A stretch of DNA of 64,000 nucleotides, from NCBI RefSeq assembly GCF_002994635.1, contig NZ_PVNL01000135.1, forward strand, positions 248,001 through 312,000, given 5' to 3'. Under the pieces are notes generated by a model. It was not told the origin of the DNA and ran no database searches. It worked only from the letters and a program-made list of their open reading frames with translations. The position numbers and the translations under genes are program-made. Shown piece after piece: positions 9,775 to 19,906 of this stretch. Position 1 is the first letter of the stretch. Each line of letters starts with the position of its first letter. The DNA is from Enhygromyxa salina (GTDB taxonomy: Bacteria; Myxococcota_A; Polyangia; Nannocystales; Nannocystaceae).

Positions 9775-11481
9775 TCAATCGCCGGTCGGGATCGTGGCCC
9801 ACAGGATCCCGATCCAGATCAGCGGTGCCAGGTTGATGCTCAAACCCAGGCGAACGTCGTTGAGACCGCCCTCGTTGCTGCCGAGGTACTGATGGCTGAA
9901 CTCGACGCCGATCACTCCCCACAGGGCCTCGAGCGCGACCCCGTGACGGAGCCCGTAGACGGCGGGGCCATCGTCGGTTGGGCGATCGATCCCGCCCAGC
10001 ACCAACCGCGGGCGATAGAACCCGGCCACCATGTGCGTGCCAAACCCAACGCCGACGCCAAGATCGAACAGGTGGCCGCCGCGGCTCGGGTGGGTCTCGA
10101 ACCGGTAGCCGACCTCGGGCCAGACCCACAACGTGGGGCCGCGCTCCTTGACCAGCGGCTGCAGCATCGCGCCTGCGCCGATCTCGAGCGAGTAGCCCGC
10201 GACCGGCGTGGCGCCGAGCGGGAACACGACGCCGTTGTCGACCCGGACCGTCGGCATCCAAAAAAACCGCGGCGCGTCGGCGTTGCGAAGCTGCCACGCC
10301 TCGCGCCGTCGCAGCCGCTCGAGCAGCTTTTGGTCGGACTCGCCCAGGGGTTGCTCGGCCTGTTGAGCCGAGATCGCGACAAGCGGCACGCGCTCGAGCG
10401 CGTCGAGGGTCGCGACCCACGCCACGTCCTGGCCCTCATCGAGGACGAGATCGTGGACCAGGCCAACGTCGCGGCCGACCAGCACGAAGCGCTCGCGATC
10501 CCACAGCCACACGCGGCCGCCAGCGGTCGTGACCACGCGATCGCCAGCCGCCGAGGACACCCCCGTGATCGCCGTAAACCCGGGCGGCGGCTCGCCCTCG
10601 GCCGGCGCGTCGATCGGGATCGCGAGCTCGCGTGTTGGGACCGAGCCAGACACGTGCAGGTCTGCGTCCTGGGTCTCGCCCTCGGGATCGCGCGCGTCCT
10701 CGGCCTCGGACTCGGACTCGGACTCGAACTCGCGCACGAGTGGCTGGGCTTCGATCTCGGCCTGGGTCGCGGCGCGCTGGTGACCAAACTCGACCTGGAC
10801 GAGCCGGTCACGGCCCACGCGAACCCACAGAGACTCGGTCACGGCGCTGTACCAGGCGTCGTACCACGGCGCCCGGATCGTCTCGGGCGAGAGCCCGGGG
10901 ACCAGCGGCCGGTCCCACTCGCCGTCCAAGAACCGGACCAGCAGCCCGTCGCGCCCGACGATGTGCACGCGACCACCCGGGCTGCTGGCCGCCGCGAGCG
11001 GGCGCATCTTGGTTGGGTAGGGATAGACGCGCCAGCGTCGGGTGCTGCGCTCGTACAGCGCGTGCTCGCGGCCGATCGCGTAGATCGTGCCGCTCGCGTC
11101 CACGACCACGGCAACGATCTCGTCGCCCGCCAGCAGCGGCGCCCGCTCTTGCGAGACCGCGCCAGGTCGCCACGACACGATCCGCCCGTCGGCCGCGGCG
11201 AACACCGCGAGCACGCTCCCGGCCGCCCGGGTCCCCGCGGCGTCGACGAACAGCTCGACATCGACCGACTCCGTCGCCTCTTGCTCGCCGCTGCGCCCGT
11301 ACAGGTAGATCGCCTGGCGACCACCCGCGAGCAACAGCTCGCCGCCGTCCGACCACAGCGCGCGGATGTCTGGATTGCCCGCGCTGTCCGAGCCTGGCGA
11401 CTGCGCGTACGCAGGCGCAGACCACAGCACCAGCGCCGCCAGCAGCTGAGGGACGAAGCGTCGGAGAGCAGGCGGGATCAT
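9775..11481 (-). CDS. Exported protein with a propeller-like N-terminal part and a barrel-like C-terminus
   Basis: A 568-residue protein with a signal peptide (LLAALVLWSAPAYA-QS). I chose the ATG at 11481, which gives this leader; the open frame upstream is a shadow of the symporter gene. Residues about 30-360 contain repeated short beta-blade-like units (DGGELLLAGGRQAIYLYG, VDASGTIYAIGREHALYE, VHIVGRDGLLVRFLDGEWD, TTAGGRVWLWDRERFVLVG), suggesting a beta-propeller, broken by an acidic Glu/Ser insert (FESESESEAEDARD). The last 180 residues (FWMPTVRVDNGVVFPLG onward) read as alternating strands with aromatic girdle residues and may form a small outer membrane barrel. No family name is recognised. 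It lies 83 bases downstream of the GltS-like symporter. Confidence 0.7.
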   Translation of the reverse strand: MIPPALRRFVPQLLAALVLWSAPAYAQSPGSDSAGNPDIRALWSDGGELLLAGGRQAIYLYGRSGEQEATESVDVELFVDAAGTRAAGSVLAVFAAADGRIVSWRPGAVSQERAPLLAGDEIVAVVVDASGTIYAIGREHALYERSTRRWRVYPYPTKMRPLAAASSPGGRVHIVGRDGLLVRFLDGEWDRPLVPGLSPETIRAPWYDAWYSAVTESLWVRVGRDRLVQVEFGHQRAATQAEIEAQPLVREFESESESEAEDARDPEGETQDADLHVSGSVPTRELAIPIDAPAEGEPPPGFTAITGVSSAAGDRVVTTAGGRVWLWDRERFVLVGRDVGLVHDLVLDEGQDVAWVATLDALERVPLVAISAQQAEQPLGESDQKLLERLRRREAWQLRNADAPRFFWMPTVRVDNGVVFPLGATPVAGYSLEIGAGAMLQPLVKERGPTLWVWPEVGYRFETHPSRGGHLFDLGVGVGFGTHMVAGFYRPRLVLGGIDRPTDDGPAVYGLRHGVALEALWGVIGVEFSHQYLGSNEGGLNDVRLGLSINLAPLIWIGILWATIPTGD

Positions 11482-11564
11482 GGGAGGCCGGGCGAAATCA
11501 CTGGCACGAGCGTGGGATGAGGATTTCAGGCCCCACAGAGCGACGCAAGCCCGACTCGAGCCGC

Positions 11565-12986
11565 TCAGTCCGAAGGCCACAGCTTCCACGGGGTCTCGCC
11601 GAACCGCAGCGGCGCCATGAACCGCCACGCGAGCAGCAAGATCGCGGCATACCCAACCAACATGCCCAGCACCGTCAGCGCGGTCCCGGGGTAGTCGGCC
11701 GGGAACTCGCTGACCGGAATCTGGATCACGATCAGCAGCGGCAAGGCGAGCAGCGCCGACAGCGGGACCGCGAGCACGTAGTTGCGGGCGGCGGGGCCCT
11801 CCAGCTGCGGGTCGAGCATGCGCAGCAGCGCCAGGCCGGTCGTGGCGGTGCCCGTGAGCGACCCGTAGGTGACGATCGCGTGCTCGAACGGGCGAGACGG
11901 GAACGCGCGCCGGGCCATCCACACGCACGCGAACAGGGTCGCCAGGCCGCCGACGGTCGAGATCACCAGGACCGGAGCCAGGTGCTGGCCCAGGACCGAG
12001 ACGCTGACAGCCGCGAGCGCGGCACAGGTTGCGAGATCGACGATCGTGCTGCTGGTCCGCGCGAGCAGATCATTGTCGAGCGGCGAGCCGCCGGGCAGCC
12101 GAGCGGCCAGCGGGCGCAGCATCAGGGCGAACCCGGTGGCGATCAGAAAGTGAAACCCCCACAGCGTGGGTTGGTGCTGCGCGGGCAGCAGCGGGGTCAT
12201 GAGCTCGAGGAACACCCAGGTCGCCAGGTACACCAGCGCGATCGCAACCAGCTGAGCGGTGAGCGGCTCGAGGCCGCCGTGCTTGGCCCGACGCGCGGGC
12301 GCTCGCTGCTGCTGGGCGTCTGTCTCGGCCGACTGTGCAGCCAGTTGGGCAGCCAGCGCGGGCATCGATGCGGCCGCCACCGCGGTCTCGCCCTCGGCCC
12401 GATCCCAGCCGCGGTGACGACCCCAGGCCACGAGCACGACCCCGACCACACAGCACCAGGTGTAGCCGAGCGCCGCCATGATCAGGCCTATCTGCGCGCC
12501 GTCTCGCATCCCAGCCTGTCGCTCCCAGGCCGCGCCGAAGGTCATCGCGGGCCCCGGACCCTGGTTGAACCCGAGCGGCAGCATCACGCCAAATCCAGTG
12601 TGCAGCTCGGGACCGCCCCGCGTCGCGTTCCAGGCCAGCACGCAGCCGATCCCGACGATCGCCTGCACGGTTGCGATCACTGGAATTGCGAATGCGATCG
12701 AGCGGGCCGTCCCGGTCCGCGTGCCTGGCGGTGGCGCCTGCAGCCCGACCGCGATGAACACCAGCGCCAGCGCGTGATAGATGACGACCTCGAGGTGCGC
12801 CGCCGAGAACGGCAGCAGCCCCGCGACCGCCGGCCCCAGCACCACCCCGATCAGCCCAGCGATCAACGCGTCGGGCATCCCCAGCGTCTGCAGCGGCCGG
12901 ATCACCCGGCGCAGCCCCGCCGCGACCGCGAGCAGCGAGATGATGATCAGCAGATCCTGAACGTAGCCGCCGACCCAAAAATCCAT
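11565..12986 (-). CDS. GltS-like sodium/glutamate symporter family protein
   Basis: A 473-residue integral membrane protein with about ten to twelve hydrophobic segments in two halves. The conserved loop GFNQGPGPAMTFGAAWE (about residues 138-154) matches the GltS family signature (GxGQGxAxAxG). The N-terminal MDFWVGGYVQDLLIIISLLAVAAGLRR and the MPDALIAGLIGVVLGP segment are also GltS-like. The family imports L-glutamate with sodium; this member is longer than E. coli GltS (about 400 residues) because of a polar insert around residue 200-250 rich in Ala/Gln/Arg, so the substrate may differ. The gene follows hpt with only 21 bases between them on the same strand, suggesting cotranscription. Confidence 0.82.
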   Translation of the reverse strand: MDFWVGGYVQDLLIIISLLAVAAGLRRVIRPLQTLGMPDALIAGLIGVVLGPAVAGLLPFSAAHLEVVIYHALALVFIAVGLQAPPPGTRTGTARSIAFAIPVIATVQAIVGIGCVLAWNATRGGPELHTGFGVMLPLGFNQGPGPAMTFGAAWERQAGMRDGAQIGLIMAALGYTWCCVVGVVLVAWGRHRGWDRAEGETAVAAASMPALAAQLAAQSAETDAQQQRAPARRAKHGGLEPLTAQLVAIALVYLATWVFLELMTPLLPAQHQPTLWGFHFLIATGFALMLRPLAARLPGGSPLDNDLLARTSSTIVDLATCAALAAVSVSVLGQHLAPVLVISTVGGLATLFACVWMARRAFPSRPFEHAIVTYGSLTGTATTGLALLRMLDPQLEGPAARNYVLAVPLSALLALPLLIVIQIPVSEFPADYPGTALTVLGMLVGYAAILLLAWRFMAPLRFGETPWKLWPSD

Positions 12987-13007
12987 GGATGCCTGCTACA
13001 GCAAAGG

Positions 13008-13670
13008 CTAACTATAGACTTCGGGGCGGAGCACGCCGATGAAGGGCAGGTTCCGGTAGCGGCCCTTGTAGTCGAGCCCGTAGCCAACGACGAACTCGTT
13101 CGGGCACTCGAAGCCGACGTAGCGCGCGTTCATGTCCTCGAGCTCCTTGCCCTTGCGCACCGACTTCTTGTCCAGCAGCGCGGCGATCTCGACCGACGCT
13201 GGGCCCCGCCCACGCAGGTTCTCGCGCAGGTAGTGGAGCGTCAGGCCGGTGTCGATGATGTCCTCGACGATCAGCACGTGACGGCCCTCGATCGAGCGAT
13301 CGAGGTCCTTGAGGATCCGAACCACGCCCGACGACTTGGTCCCGGCCCCGTACGAGGACACGGCCATGAAGTCGACCGTCAGCGGCAGGTTGACCGTGCG
13401 CGCGAGGTCAGCGAGGAACGGGTACGAACCCTTGAGGATGCCCAGCAACAGCAGCGGGCTCTTGTCCCCCATGTTCGCCATGTTCGCCCTGTCCGTGTAG
13501 TGCGTGGTGATCGCTCGACCCATCTCGACCACGCGATCGTGGATCGTGGGGGCATCGAACAGGACCTCGCGCAGGTCGGCGCGCAGGCCACCTTCCCAAA
13601 TTTCGGCCCAGTTTGCGGCCCGGGTCTCGGCGTTGCCTGCCGAGCGATCAGCGCTGCTCTCGTCGCTCAT
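13008..13670 (-). CDS. hpt: Hypoxanthine phosphoribosyltransferase
   Basis: A 220-residue cytoplasmic purine-salvage enzyme that converts hypoxanthine (and often guanine) plus PRPP to IMP/GMP. The PRPP-binding loop VLIVEDIIDTGLTL (residues 132-145) is intact. LLLLGILKGSYPFLADLAR (about 73-91), the flexible-loop serine-tyrosine (VSSYGAGT, about 104-111) and the base-binding VVGYGLDYKGRYRNLPFIGVL at the C-terminus are all typical. The 30-40-residue polar N-terminal extension is longer than in E. coli Hpt. ATG 13670 was chosen; the frame is open nine codons further upstream, but that would overlap the preceding esterase gene. Neighbours: esterase 13 bases upstream, symporter 21 bases downstream. 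Confidence 0.95.
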   Translation of the reverse strand: MSDESSADRSAGNAETRAANWAEIWEGGLRADLREVLFDAPTIHDRVVEMGRAITTHYTDRANMANMGDKSPLLLLGILKGSYPFLADLARTVNLPLTVDFMAVSSYGAGTKSSGVVRILKDLDRSIEGRHVLIVEDIIDTGLTLHYLRENLRGRGPASVEIAALLDKKSVRKGKELEDMNARYVGFECPNEFVVGYGLDYKGRYRNLPFIGVLRPEVYS

Positions 13671-13683
13671 GGCCGCGACCGTA

Positions 13684-14751
13684 TCACGCCGCGCCACGGC
13701 CGTTCAGCGCTCGGTACAAGAACGGAAGCGAGACATCGAGGCGGTGGCTCACGCCCGAGTGCCCGCCCTCGAACTCCTGGTAGACGTGATTGATCTGCGC
13801 GTCGACCAGCTGACGGGCCAGCGCCCGGCTGCCAAACTGGGTGAAGTACTCGTCGCGCGATCCACAGTCGAGGTACAGCCCGCTCAGCTGCTGCATGGAC
13901 GCGTGCGAGGCCGGCAGCTTGGCCAGCTCGAGCGGATCGTGGGCGAGCCAGCGGGCCCACCGCTCGGTGTCGCGCTCGCAAGTCTCGAGGTCGACGGGCA
14001 GCCGGATGCCCAGCGGCGCGCCGGGCTCGGGCGCGTAGGTGGCCGCCATCGCCAACATCATCAAGGTGTTGAACTGCCTGCCGCCGAGCTTGTCGGCCGC
14101 CCACAGCTTGTCGATGAACACCTGCGGATCGTTGTCACACGCGGCCAGGCTCGCGAGCGCGCTGGGCAGCTCGCGACCGTAGAGCAGCTCGAAGCCGACG
14201 TCGCCGCTGTGCGATGCGACCGCGCCCCAGCGATCGCCGTGCTTCATCGCGTGAATCAGCGCGGCGTAGCCCCCGCTCGAGTGACCGAACACCGCCCGGT
14301 GCGCGGGGCCCTGCCTGACGTCGAACTGCGCCTCGATCTCGGGGACCAGCTCGTCGAGCACGAACGCCTCCCAGCGCCCGAGCACGGGGGAGTCGATCCA
14401 CTGGTTGCCGCCGAGCCGGGTGAAGCCGTCGGGCATCACGACCACCGCCGGGCCCATCTCGCCCTCGCTGATCAGCCGATCGATCCGCTGCGGCAGGCTC
14501 TCGCCGAAGCTCTGCCAGTTGAGCAGCTTGTAGCCGCTGCCACCGAACGCAGCGAGCGCCACGAACATCGGGTAGCCCTCGCCCGCGCCCTCGTCGTACT
14601 CGGCCGGCAGGTACACGGCTGCGCTTCGCTCATGAGGATCACCGAGCAGATTGCCCCGCAGCGCCTTGGAGTCGATCGTGATCTCGACCAGGCGGCCGCG
14701 CGGGCGCGTGAAATTGTGAGTCGGCACCGCTCGAGGATAGCCGGCTGGCAT
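13684..14751 (-). CDS. Putative esterase (alpha/beta hydrolase, esterase D/S-formylglutathione-hydrolase type)
   Basis: A 355-residue enzyme without a signal peptide. The nucleophile elbow GHSSGG (residues 156-161, Ser158) follows AHRAVF. The putative acid and the catalytic histidine (EGGHSGVSHR, about residue 336) are in the usual order. SAAVYLPAEYD and VVVMPDGF resemble the IroE/Fes/esterase D family, which hydrolyses small esters. The start may be ATG 14751 or GTG 14727, which keeps the same core. It is the first gene of a tight minus-strand run esterase-hpt-symporter, which points to cotranscription rather than to a shared pathway. Confidence 0.85.
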   Translation of the reverse strand: MPAGYPRAVPTHNFTRPRGRLVEITIDSKALRGNLLGDPHERSAAVYLPAEYDEGAGEGYPMFVALAAFGGSGYKLLNWQSFGESLPQRIDRLISEGEMGPAVVVMPDGFTRLGGNQWIDSPVLGRWEAFVLDELVPEIEAQFDVRQGPAHRAVFGHSSGGYAALIHAMKHGDRWGAVASHSGDVGFELLYGRELPSALASLAACDNDPQVFIDKLWAADKLGGRQFNTLMMLAMAATYAPEPGAPLGIRLPVDLETCERDTERWARWLAHDPLELAKLPASHASMQQLSGLYLDCGSRDEYFTQFGSRALARQLVDAQINHVYQEFEGGHSGVSHRLDVSLPFLYRALNGRGAA

Positions 14752-14843
14752 GGCCGCGGGCCAGGTTGGGCCTGTAGCCCGCCGCTGTGGCCCCGATCTG
14801 GCCCCGATCTGGCCCGATCTAGCCGAAGTGCGCCTACGCAGGC

Positions 14844-15464
14844 TCAGCCGCGCCCGAGCGCCACTTTCATCAGCAGCAGCGCCTCGCGGCCGGCGTTGGC
14901 GACCAGCTGGCTCTCTTCGTCCTCGCCGGCGACGGGGACCAGGCCGCCCTTGCCCATGCGAAACTCCGAGTCCAGACCGCGGCCCGCGAGCTGATTGAGG
15001 AACGGGTCCTTGGTCAGCCGCAGATCGCCGCGGTAGTCGTACACACGCATGCGATTGATCGTGCCGCGGGCGTCGACGCCAATCCCGATCTCGAGGGTCA
15101 GCACGCTGCCATCGAGGATCTTGGGCTTGGTCCGCGGATCAATGAAGATTGCGACGCCCAAAAACTGCCCCGCCGAATCGTGGGCCACGTAGAACTCGGG
15201 GGTCTTGTCCTCGGGGTACAGCTCGAACCCGAGCTCACGCTCGAGCTGCTCGACCTCTTTTTGCGAGAACTGGTGCCGCTTGATCCGCCACGCGTTTGGA
15301 TCCGCGTCGGGGAACAAGCGCATCAAGTTGCGGTGGGTGACCTCCCAGCTGCCCCACTTGGCCAGGTGGGCCTCGGCAGGGGCGGGAGCTAGCGCGACAT
15401 CCGCGGCCAGGCCAACCAGAGCCAGAGCGGTGAGGACGGTGCGCAGCGGGGTCTTCCAGGCCAT
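14844..15464 (-). CDS. Exported protein, possibly FMN-binding-like
   Basis: A 206-residue protein with a clear signal peptide (LTALALVGLAADVALA, cleavage near AEA-HL). The mature part contains EFYVAHDSAGQFLGVAIFID, then DGSVLTLEIGIGVDARGTIN and RMRVYDYRGDLRLTKDPFL. The G(V/I)GVDxxGxIxRMRVYDYRGD pattern recalls FMN-binding domains of the NqrC/RnfG/NosR group, in which a covalent or bound flavin sits near such a strand-turn-strand. I cannot see a convincing SGAT-type flavinylation site, so cofactor binding is uncertain. It has its own leader and lies 70 bases from the next lipoprotein gene on the same strand. Confidence 0.65.
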   Translation of the reverse strand: MAWKTPLRTVLTALALVGLAADVALAPAPAEAHLAKWGSWEVTHRNLMRLFPDADPNAWRIKRHQFSQKEVEQLERELGFELYPEDKTPEFYVAHDSAGQFLGVAIFIDPRTKPKILDGSVLTLEIGIGVDARGTINRMRVYDYRGDLRLTKDPFLNQLAGRGLDSEFRMGKGGLVPVAGEDEESQLVANAGREALLLMKVALGRG

Positions 15465-15534
15465 GAGATCGCCGATCGGGGACCAGCGTCACCCGTGGCC
15501 CGTCCGACGTCAAGCAGACCGGATCCTTCAGGTC

Positions 15535-16188
15535 TCAGGTCGTGCTGTCGGTGCCGGTGCCATCCCCGTCGCCATCCCCGTCCCCGTCCCCGTCCCCGTC
15601 GCCGTCCCCGTCGCCGTCGCCGTCGCCGCCATCCTCGGTCGGCCGGCACATGTCGATATCCAGCAGCGCGCCCTGGCTCTCGATCCCCGACACGATGAAC
15701 TGGTAGACCTCGAGGTCGGTGATGCGCCCGGGCCTGACGGCGCGCACGCGGGGGCCTGGCGCCGACAGGCAGCTCGCGTTGGGGACAAACGACGGAGTGT
15801 CGGTGGGATCGATCTCGGCTTCGACGACCATCAGGTAGCCGGGGTCGGTGCCGTCGTCGAGCATGGACACAGGCACGCCCCTGACGGTGCCGCGGAACCG
15901 GTTGCAGGGGAACAGCGACGGCGCGAGCACCAGACAATCAGGATTCGTGGGATCGCTCAGGCACGCGGGCGTGTTCTCGATGATCGACAGCCGCACCCGC
16001 AGGTCGTAGCGGATCCCACTTTGGCTCTCGAGCCCGCAGGTGTCCGGGATGTCGCTCACCGGGTAGATGCGCTCGAGCTTGGCGTTGTCGAATTGCCACG
16101 CGACCTCGACCAGGCCGTCGCGCTCACCACATGCGCTGACGGCGAATAGTGCGATCAGACCAGCGAGGCCGCGTTCGATCATTCGCAC
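15535..16188 (-). CDS. Lipoprotein with C-terminal Gly-Asp tail
   Basis: A 217-residue protein; its signal peptide ends in lipobox AVSACG, so it should be membrane-anchored. The folded part (about residues 25-180) has eight or so cysteines in pairs (DTCGLES, PACLSD, DCLVL, FPCNRF, ASCLSA, DMCRP), suggesting disulfides outside the cytoplasm. WQFDNAKLERIYPVSDIPDTC recalls proteins found in other myxobacteria, but I cannot name a domain. Unusually, the Gly-Asp repeat forms the very C-terminus (followed only by GTGTDSTT) rather than a linker. The gene ends the block downstream of the APC permease, whose stop lies 9 bases upstream of this start. Confidence 0.75.
   Translation of the reverse strand: MRMIERGLAGLIALFAVSACGERDGLVEVAWQFDNAKLERIYPVSDIPDTCGLESQSGIRYDLRVRLSIIENTPACLSDPTNPDCLVLAPSLFPCNRFRGTVRGVPVSMLDDGTDPGYLMVVEAEIDPTDTPSFVPNASCLSAPGPRVRAVRPGRITDLEVYQFIVSGIESQGALLDIDMCRPTEDGGDGDGDGDGDGDGDGDGDGDGDGTGTDSTT
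15561..15633 (-). repeat. Gly-Asp hexanucleotide repeat at a C-terminus
   Basis: About twelve six-base units (GGCGAC/GGGGAC on the minus strand) encode the terminal (Gly-Asp)n tail of the lipoprotein. Confidence 0.9.
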
Positions 16189-16197
16189 ACCCCGAGT

Positions 16198-17622
16198 CTA
16201 GCAATTTTGATCTCGCCCCGGGGCCCGGGCCCGAGCCCCATGGACCAGGCGATGAAACAGCAGCGCGGCCGCAAACCACGCAACCGCGATCCAGACCGAG
16301 AGGTCGCCCTGCTGCGCCAGCACCACCAGCACGATCAGGCTCGACGCGGCATAGAGCACGGGCGGCAGCGGGTACAGCCAGGTCTTGTAGGGCCGGCGCA
16401 GGTCGGCCTGGCGGCGCCGCAAGATCATGACCGAGAGCACCGTCAAGGTCCCGGTGATCAGCATCGCGCTCGAGGTGTAGGCGATCAGCGTGTCGAGGCC
16501 GTCGCCGAACGCGGCGAGATCGAAGAACAGCAAGCCCAGGGCGATGGCGCACTGCAGCCACAGCGCGACCGCCGGGGTTGCGAAGCGTGGATGCAGCTGC
16601 CCGGCCGCGCGGGCGCAGTCGCCTTGCTTGCCCATGGCGAACGCGATGCGCGAGCCCGTCAGGACCGAGCCGTTGAGTGAGCCGATCATGGCGAGCACGA
16701 TCAGCCCGGTGATCACGGTGACACCGAGCGGCCCGAAGATCGCCCGCGCGGCGGCGGTCCCGGCCTCGCCGACATGGGCGAGACCATCGAGCGAGAACAC
16801 CTCGAGGAACCCCACGCACAAGATCAGATACAGCGCCGTGACCGCCGCGGTCCCGCCGATCAGCGCGCGCGGGAGGTTGCGCGCGGGGTTCTTGATCTCG
16901 CCGCCGACGTAGATCGCCGCGTTCCAGCCCGAGTAGGCGAAGTAGACCGGCAGGTACGCGCGGGCCAGCGTCAGCGGGGTCGCCGGCTCGGTCCCGGTCT
17001 CCGCCAACACCGGCGTCACCAGGCCCGGCTCGTGCTGCCACACCACGAACAACGTGGCGATCAGCAGGACCGCCAGTGGCACCGAGGTCACCAGCACCTG
17101 CACGACCCCCGAGACCTTCACGCCGACATGGTTGATCAGCGTCAGGCCAATGATGATCACCGCCGCCCACAGGTGCGACGCCGGGATCGCCACCGGCCCG
17201 AGCACCAGGGGCTCGGCGAACCCCGGCCCGAGCAGCGCGGGGAGCTGATACTTGGACGTGGCGACGGCGACCGCCGCCAGCGAGCCCGGGAAGATCGCCA
17301 ACAGCTGCAACCACCCGGCCGCGAACGCGATCCCTGGGCCCCAGCTGTGGCGCAGGTACGCATAGTCACCGCCGTCGCGGGGCATCATCGCGCCGAGCTC
17401 GGCCAGGCTCAGCGCGCCGAACAGCGCCACGATCCCGCCGAGCAGCCAGACCAGCATGAACGAGCCCTCGCCGCTGACGTGGGCCGCGACCTCGGGCGGG
17501 CTGATGAAGATCCCGATCCCCATCATCGAGCCCGCGACCAGAGCCAGCGCCGGCAACCCACCGAGGGTCCGCTCCGGGCGCGTCGGCGAGTCGTCGCCCG
17601 AGCTCTGGCCAGCCTCACTCAC
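16198..17622 (-). CDS. APC-superfamily amino acid permease
   Basis: A 474-residue inner membrane transporter with about twelve hydrophobic segments. The first segment carries LALVAGSMMGIGIFISPPEVA, the unwound GxG(I/V)GxGIF helix that binds the amino-acid amine and carboxyl groups. MMPRDGGDYAYLRHSWGP and AYSGWNAAIYVGGEIKNPARNLPRAL are family hallmarks of the LAT/YfnA-type branch. Substrates in this branch are neutral or cationic amino acids; which one cannot be read from the sequence. The start is ATG 17622, with a 20-residue polar N-terminus. It is divergent from bamD (start 17814), so about 190 bases between them must hold two promoters. It is followed on the same strand by the Gly-Asp-tailed lipoprotein, 9 bases away. 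Confidence 0.93.
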   Translation of the reverse strand: MSEAGQSSGDDSPTRPERTLGGLPALALVAGSMMGIGIFISPPEVAAHVSGEGSFMLVWLLGGIVALFGALSLAELGAMMPRDGGDYAYLRHSWGPGIAFAAGWLQLLAIFPGSLAAVAVATSKYQLPALLGPGFAEPLVLGPVAIPASHLWAAVIIIGLTLINHVGVKVSGVVQVLVTSVPLAVLLIATLFVVWQHEPGLVTPVLAETGTEPATPLTLARAYLPVYFAYSGWNAAIYVGGEIKNPARNLPRALIGGTAAVTALYLILCVGFLEVFSLDGLAHVGEAGTAAARAIFGPLGVTVITGLIVLAMIGSLNGSVLTGSRIAFAMGKQGDCARAAGQLHPRFATPAVALWLQCAIALGLLFFDLAAFGDGLDTLIAYTSSAMLITGTLTVLSVMILRRRQADLRRPYKTWLYPLPPVLYAASSLIVLVVLAQQGDLSVWIAVAWFAAALLFHRLVHGARARAPGRDQNC

Positions 17623-17813
17623 GATCCGGCGCAGCGTATCTCAGCCCGGTCAGGCTGTCGCGTTTGTGACGAGCGCCGCTGCGGTGGCTCCGGGGGGCAA
17701 AACCGGCTAGTTTCGCGGCCGTGCACAGCGGTCTTCACGCTGATCGGCTTCAGGGCACGGATTCACGTCCGCCGAGCTCGCAAGGATCGGCCCGGCCATC
17801 CGTTGCTCGCCCG

Positions 17814-19034
<1,221 letters not shown>

Positions 19035-19192
19035 TCACCCGAGCGCGGCGCGGCGAACGATGACTCGCGGCGCGTCATCCCGTACGACCAACTGGTCAAC
19101 GGCCGCAACCCTCGGATCGACGCCAGCCCTGTCCGCATTGGACCCGACGCCCTGCGCACGAGATCGCGAGAGTACAATCTCCACAGGCCACC

Positions 19193-19903
19193 ATGGAGTC
19201 CGAGATCCGAGTCCACATCAACGCAGGTCGCGAGCACTACCTCGCCGCCGAGTACCAAAAAGCTCTCCCCCATCTCACCAAGGTCCTCGAGCACCACGAC
19301 GACTTCGCCGACATCCACAACATGCTCGGGATCTGCCTGCAGCACCTGGGCCGGACCGACGAAGCCCGCCTGAATTTCGAGCGCGCCCTCGAGCTCAACC
19401 CGGCATACACGGAAGCCGCCCTCAACCTCGCGGTCTGCTACAACGAGCTGGGCCGCTACGACGACGCCAAGGCCGTGTACGAGCGGGCCGCGCAGGGGCG
19501 CGAGAGCCGGGCGACGGCCGTCGACAACCTCGATGGCTACGTGCGCGGCAAGCTCGCGAACCTGCACCGGGAGCTCGGCGTGGCCTACGAAGGGGTCGGG
19601 ATGCTGGTCCAGGCGATCGAGCAATTTCGCTGCGCCCTGCAGCTGTGCCCGACCTTCGTCGACATCCGCACCAAGCTCGCGACCACGCTGCGCGACGCCG
19701 GTCACGTCGACGAGGCGATCGACGAGCTGATCGCGGTCCGCGACGCCAAGCCCGAGTATGTGTCGGCGCGGCTGCACCTGGGCGTGACGTTCTGGTCGGC
19801 CGAGCGCAAGGACGAAGCTCGGGCCGAGTGGAATTCCGTGCTGGAGTTCGAGCCCGACAACGCCCGCGCGCGGATGTACCTGCGCATGGCCAGCGAGGGT
19901 TGA
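19193..19903 (+). CDS. Tetratricopeptide repeat protein
   Basis: A 236-residue protein with no signal peptide. Consecutive TPR motifs are visible: YLAAEYQKALPHLTKVLEHH, ADIHNMLGICLQHLGRTDEA, TEAALNLAVCYNELGRYDDA, KLANLHRELGVAYEGVGML, then further repeats to the end. This makes a helical scaffold for protein-protein contacts. No catalytic domain is present. The stop codon is three bases before the truD ATG, so the two are almost certainly cotranscribed. Partners are unknown. Confidence 0.88.
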   Translation: MESEIRVHINAGREHYLAAEYQKALPHLTKVLEHHDDFADIHNMLGICLQHLGRTDEARLNFERALELNPAYTEAALNLAVCYNELGRYDDAKAVYERAAQGRESRATAVDNLDGYVRGKLANLHRELGVAYEGVGMLVQAIEQFRCALQLCPTFVDIRTKLATTLRDAGHVDEAIDELIAVRDAKPEYVSARLHLGVTFWSAERKDEARAEWNSVLEFEPDNARARMYLRMASEG

Positions 19904-19906
19904 CGC

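Noticed and set aside
8806..11520. Plus-strand open frame of about 900 codons
   Set aside because: Antisense to the 2OG oxygenase and the exported protein, both of which have clear motifs; composition is Arg/Asp/Gln-rich without structure.
10632..13793. Plus-strand open frame of about 1050 codons
   Set aside because: It runs antisense through the exported propeller-like protein, GltS-like symporter and hpt, has an Arg/Pro/Gln-rich composition and no domain; it is a high-GC shadow.
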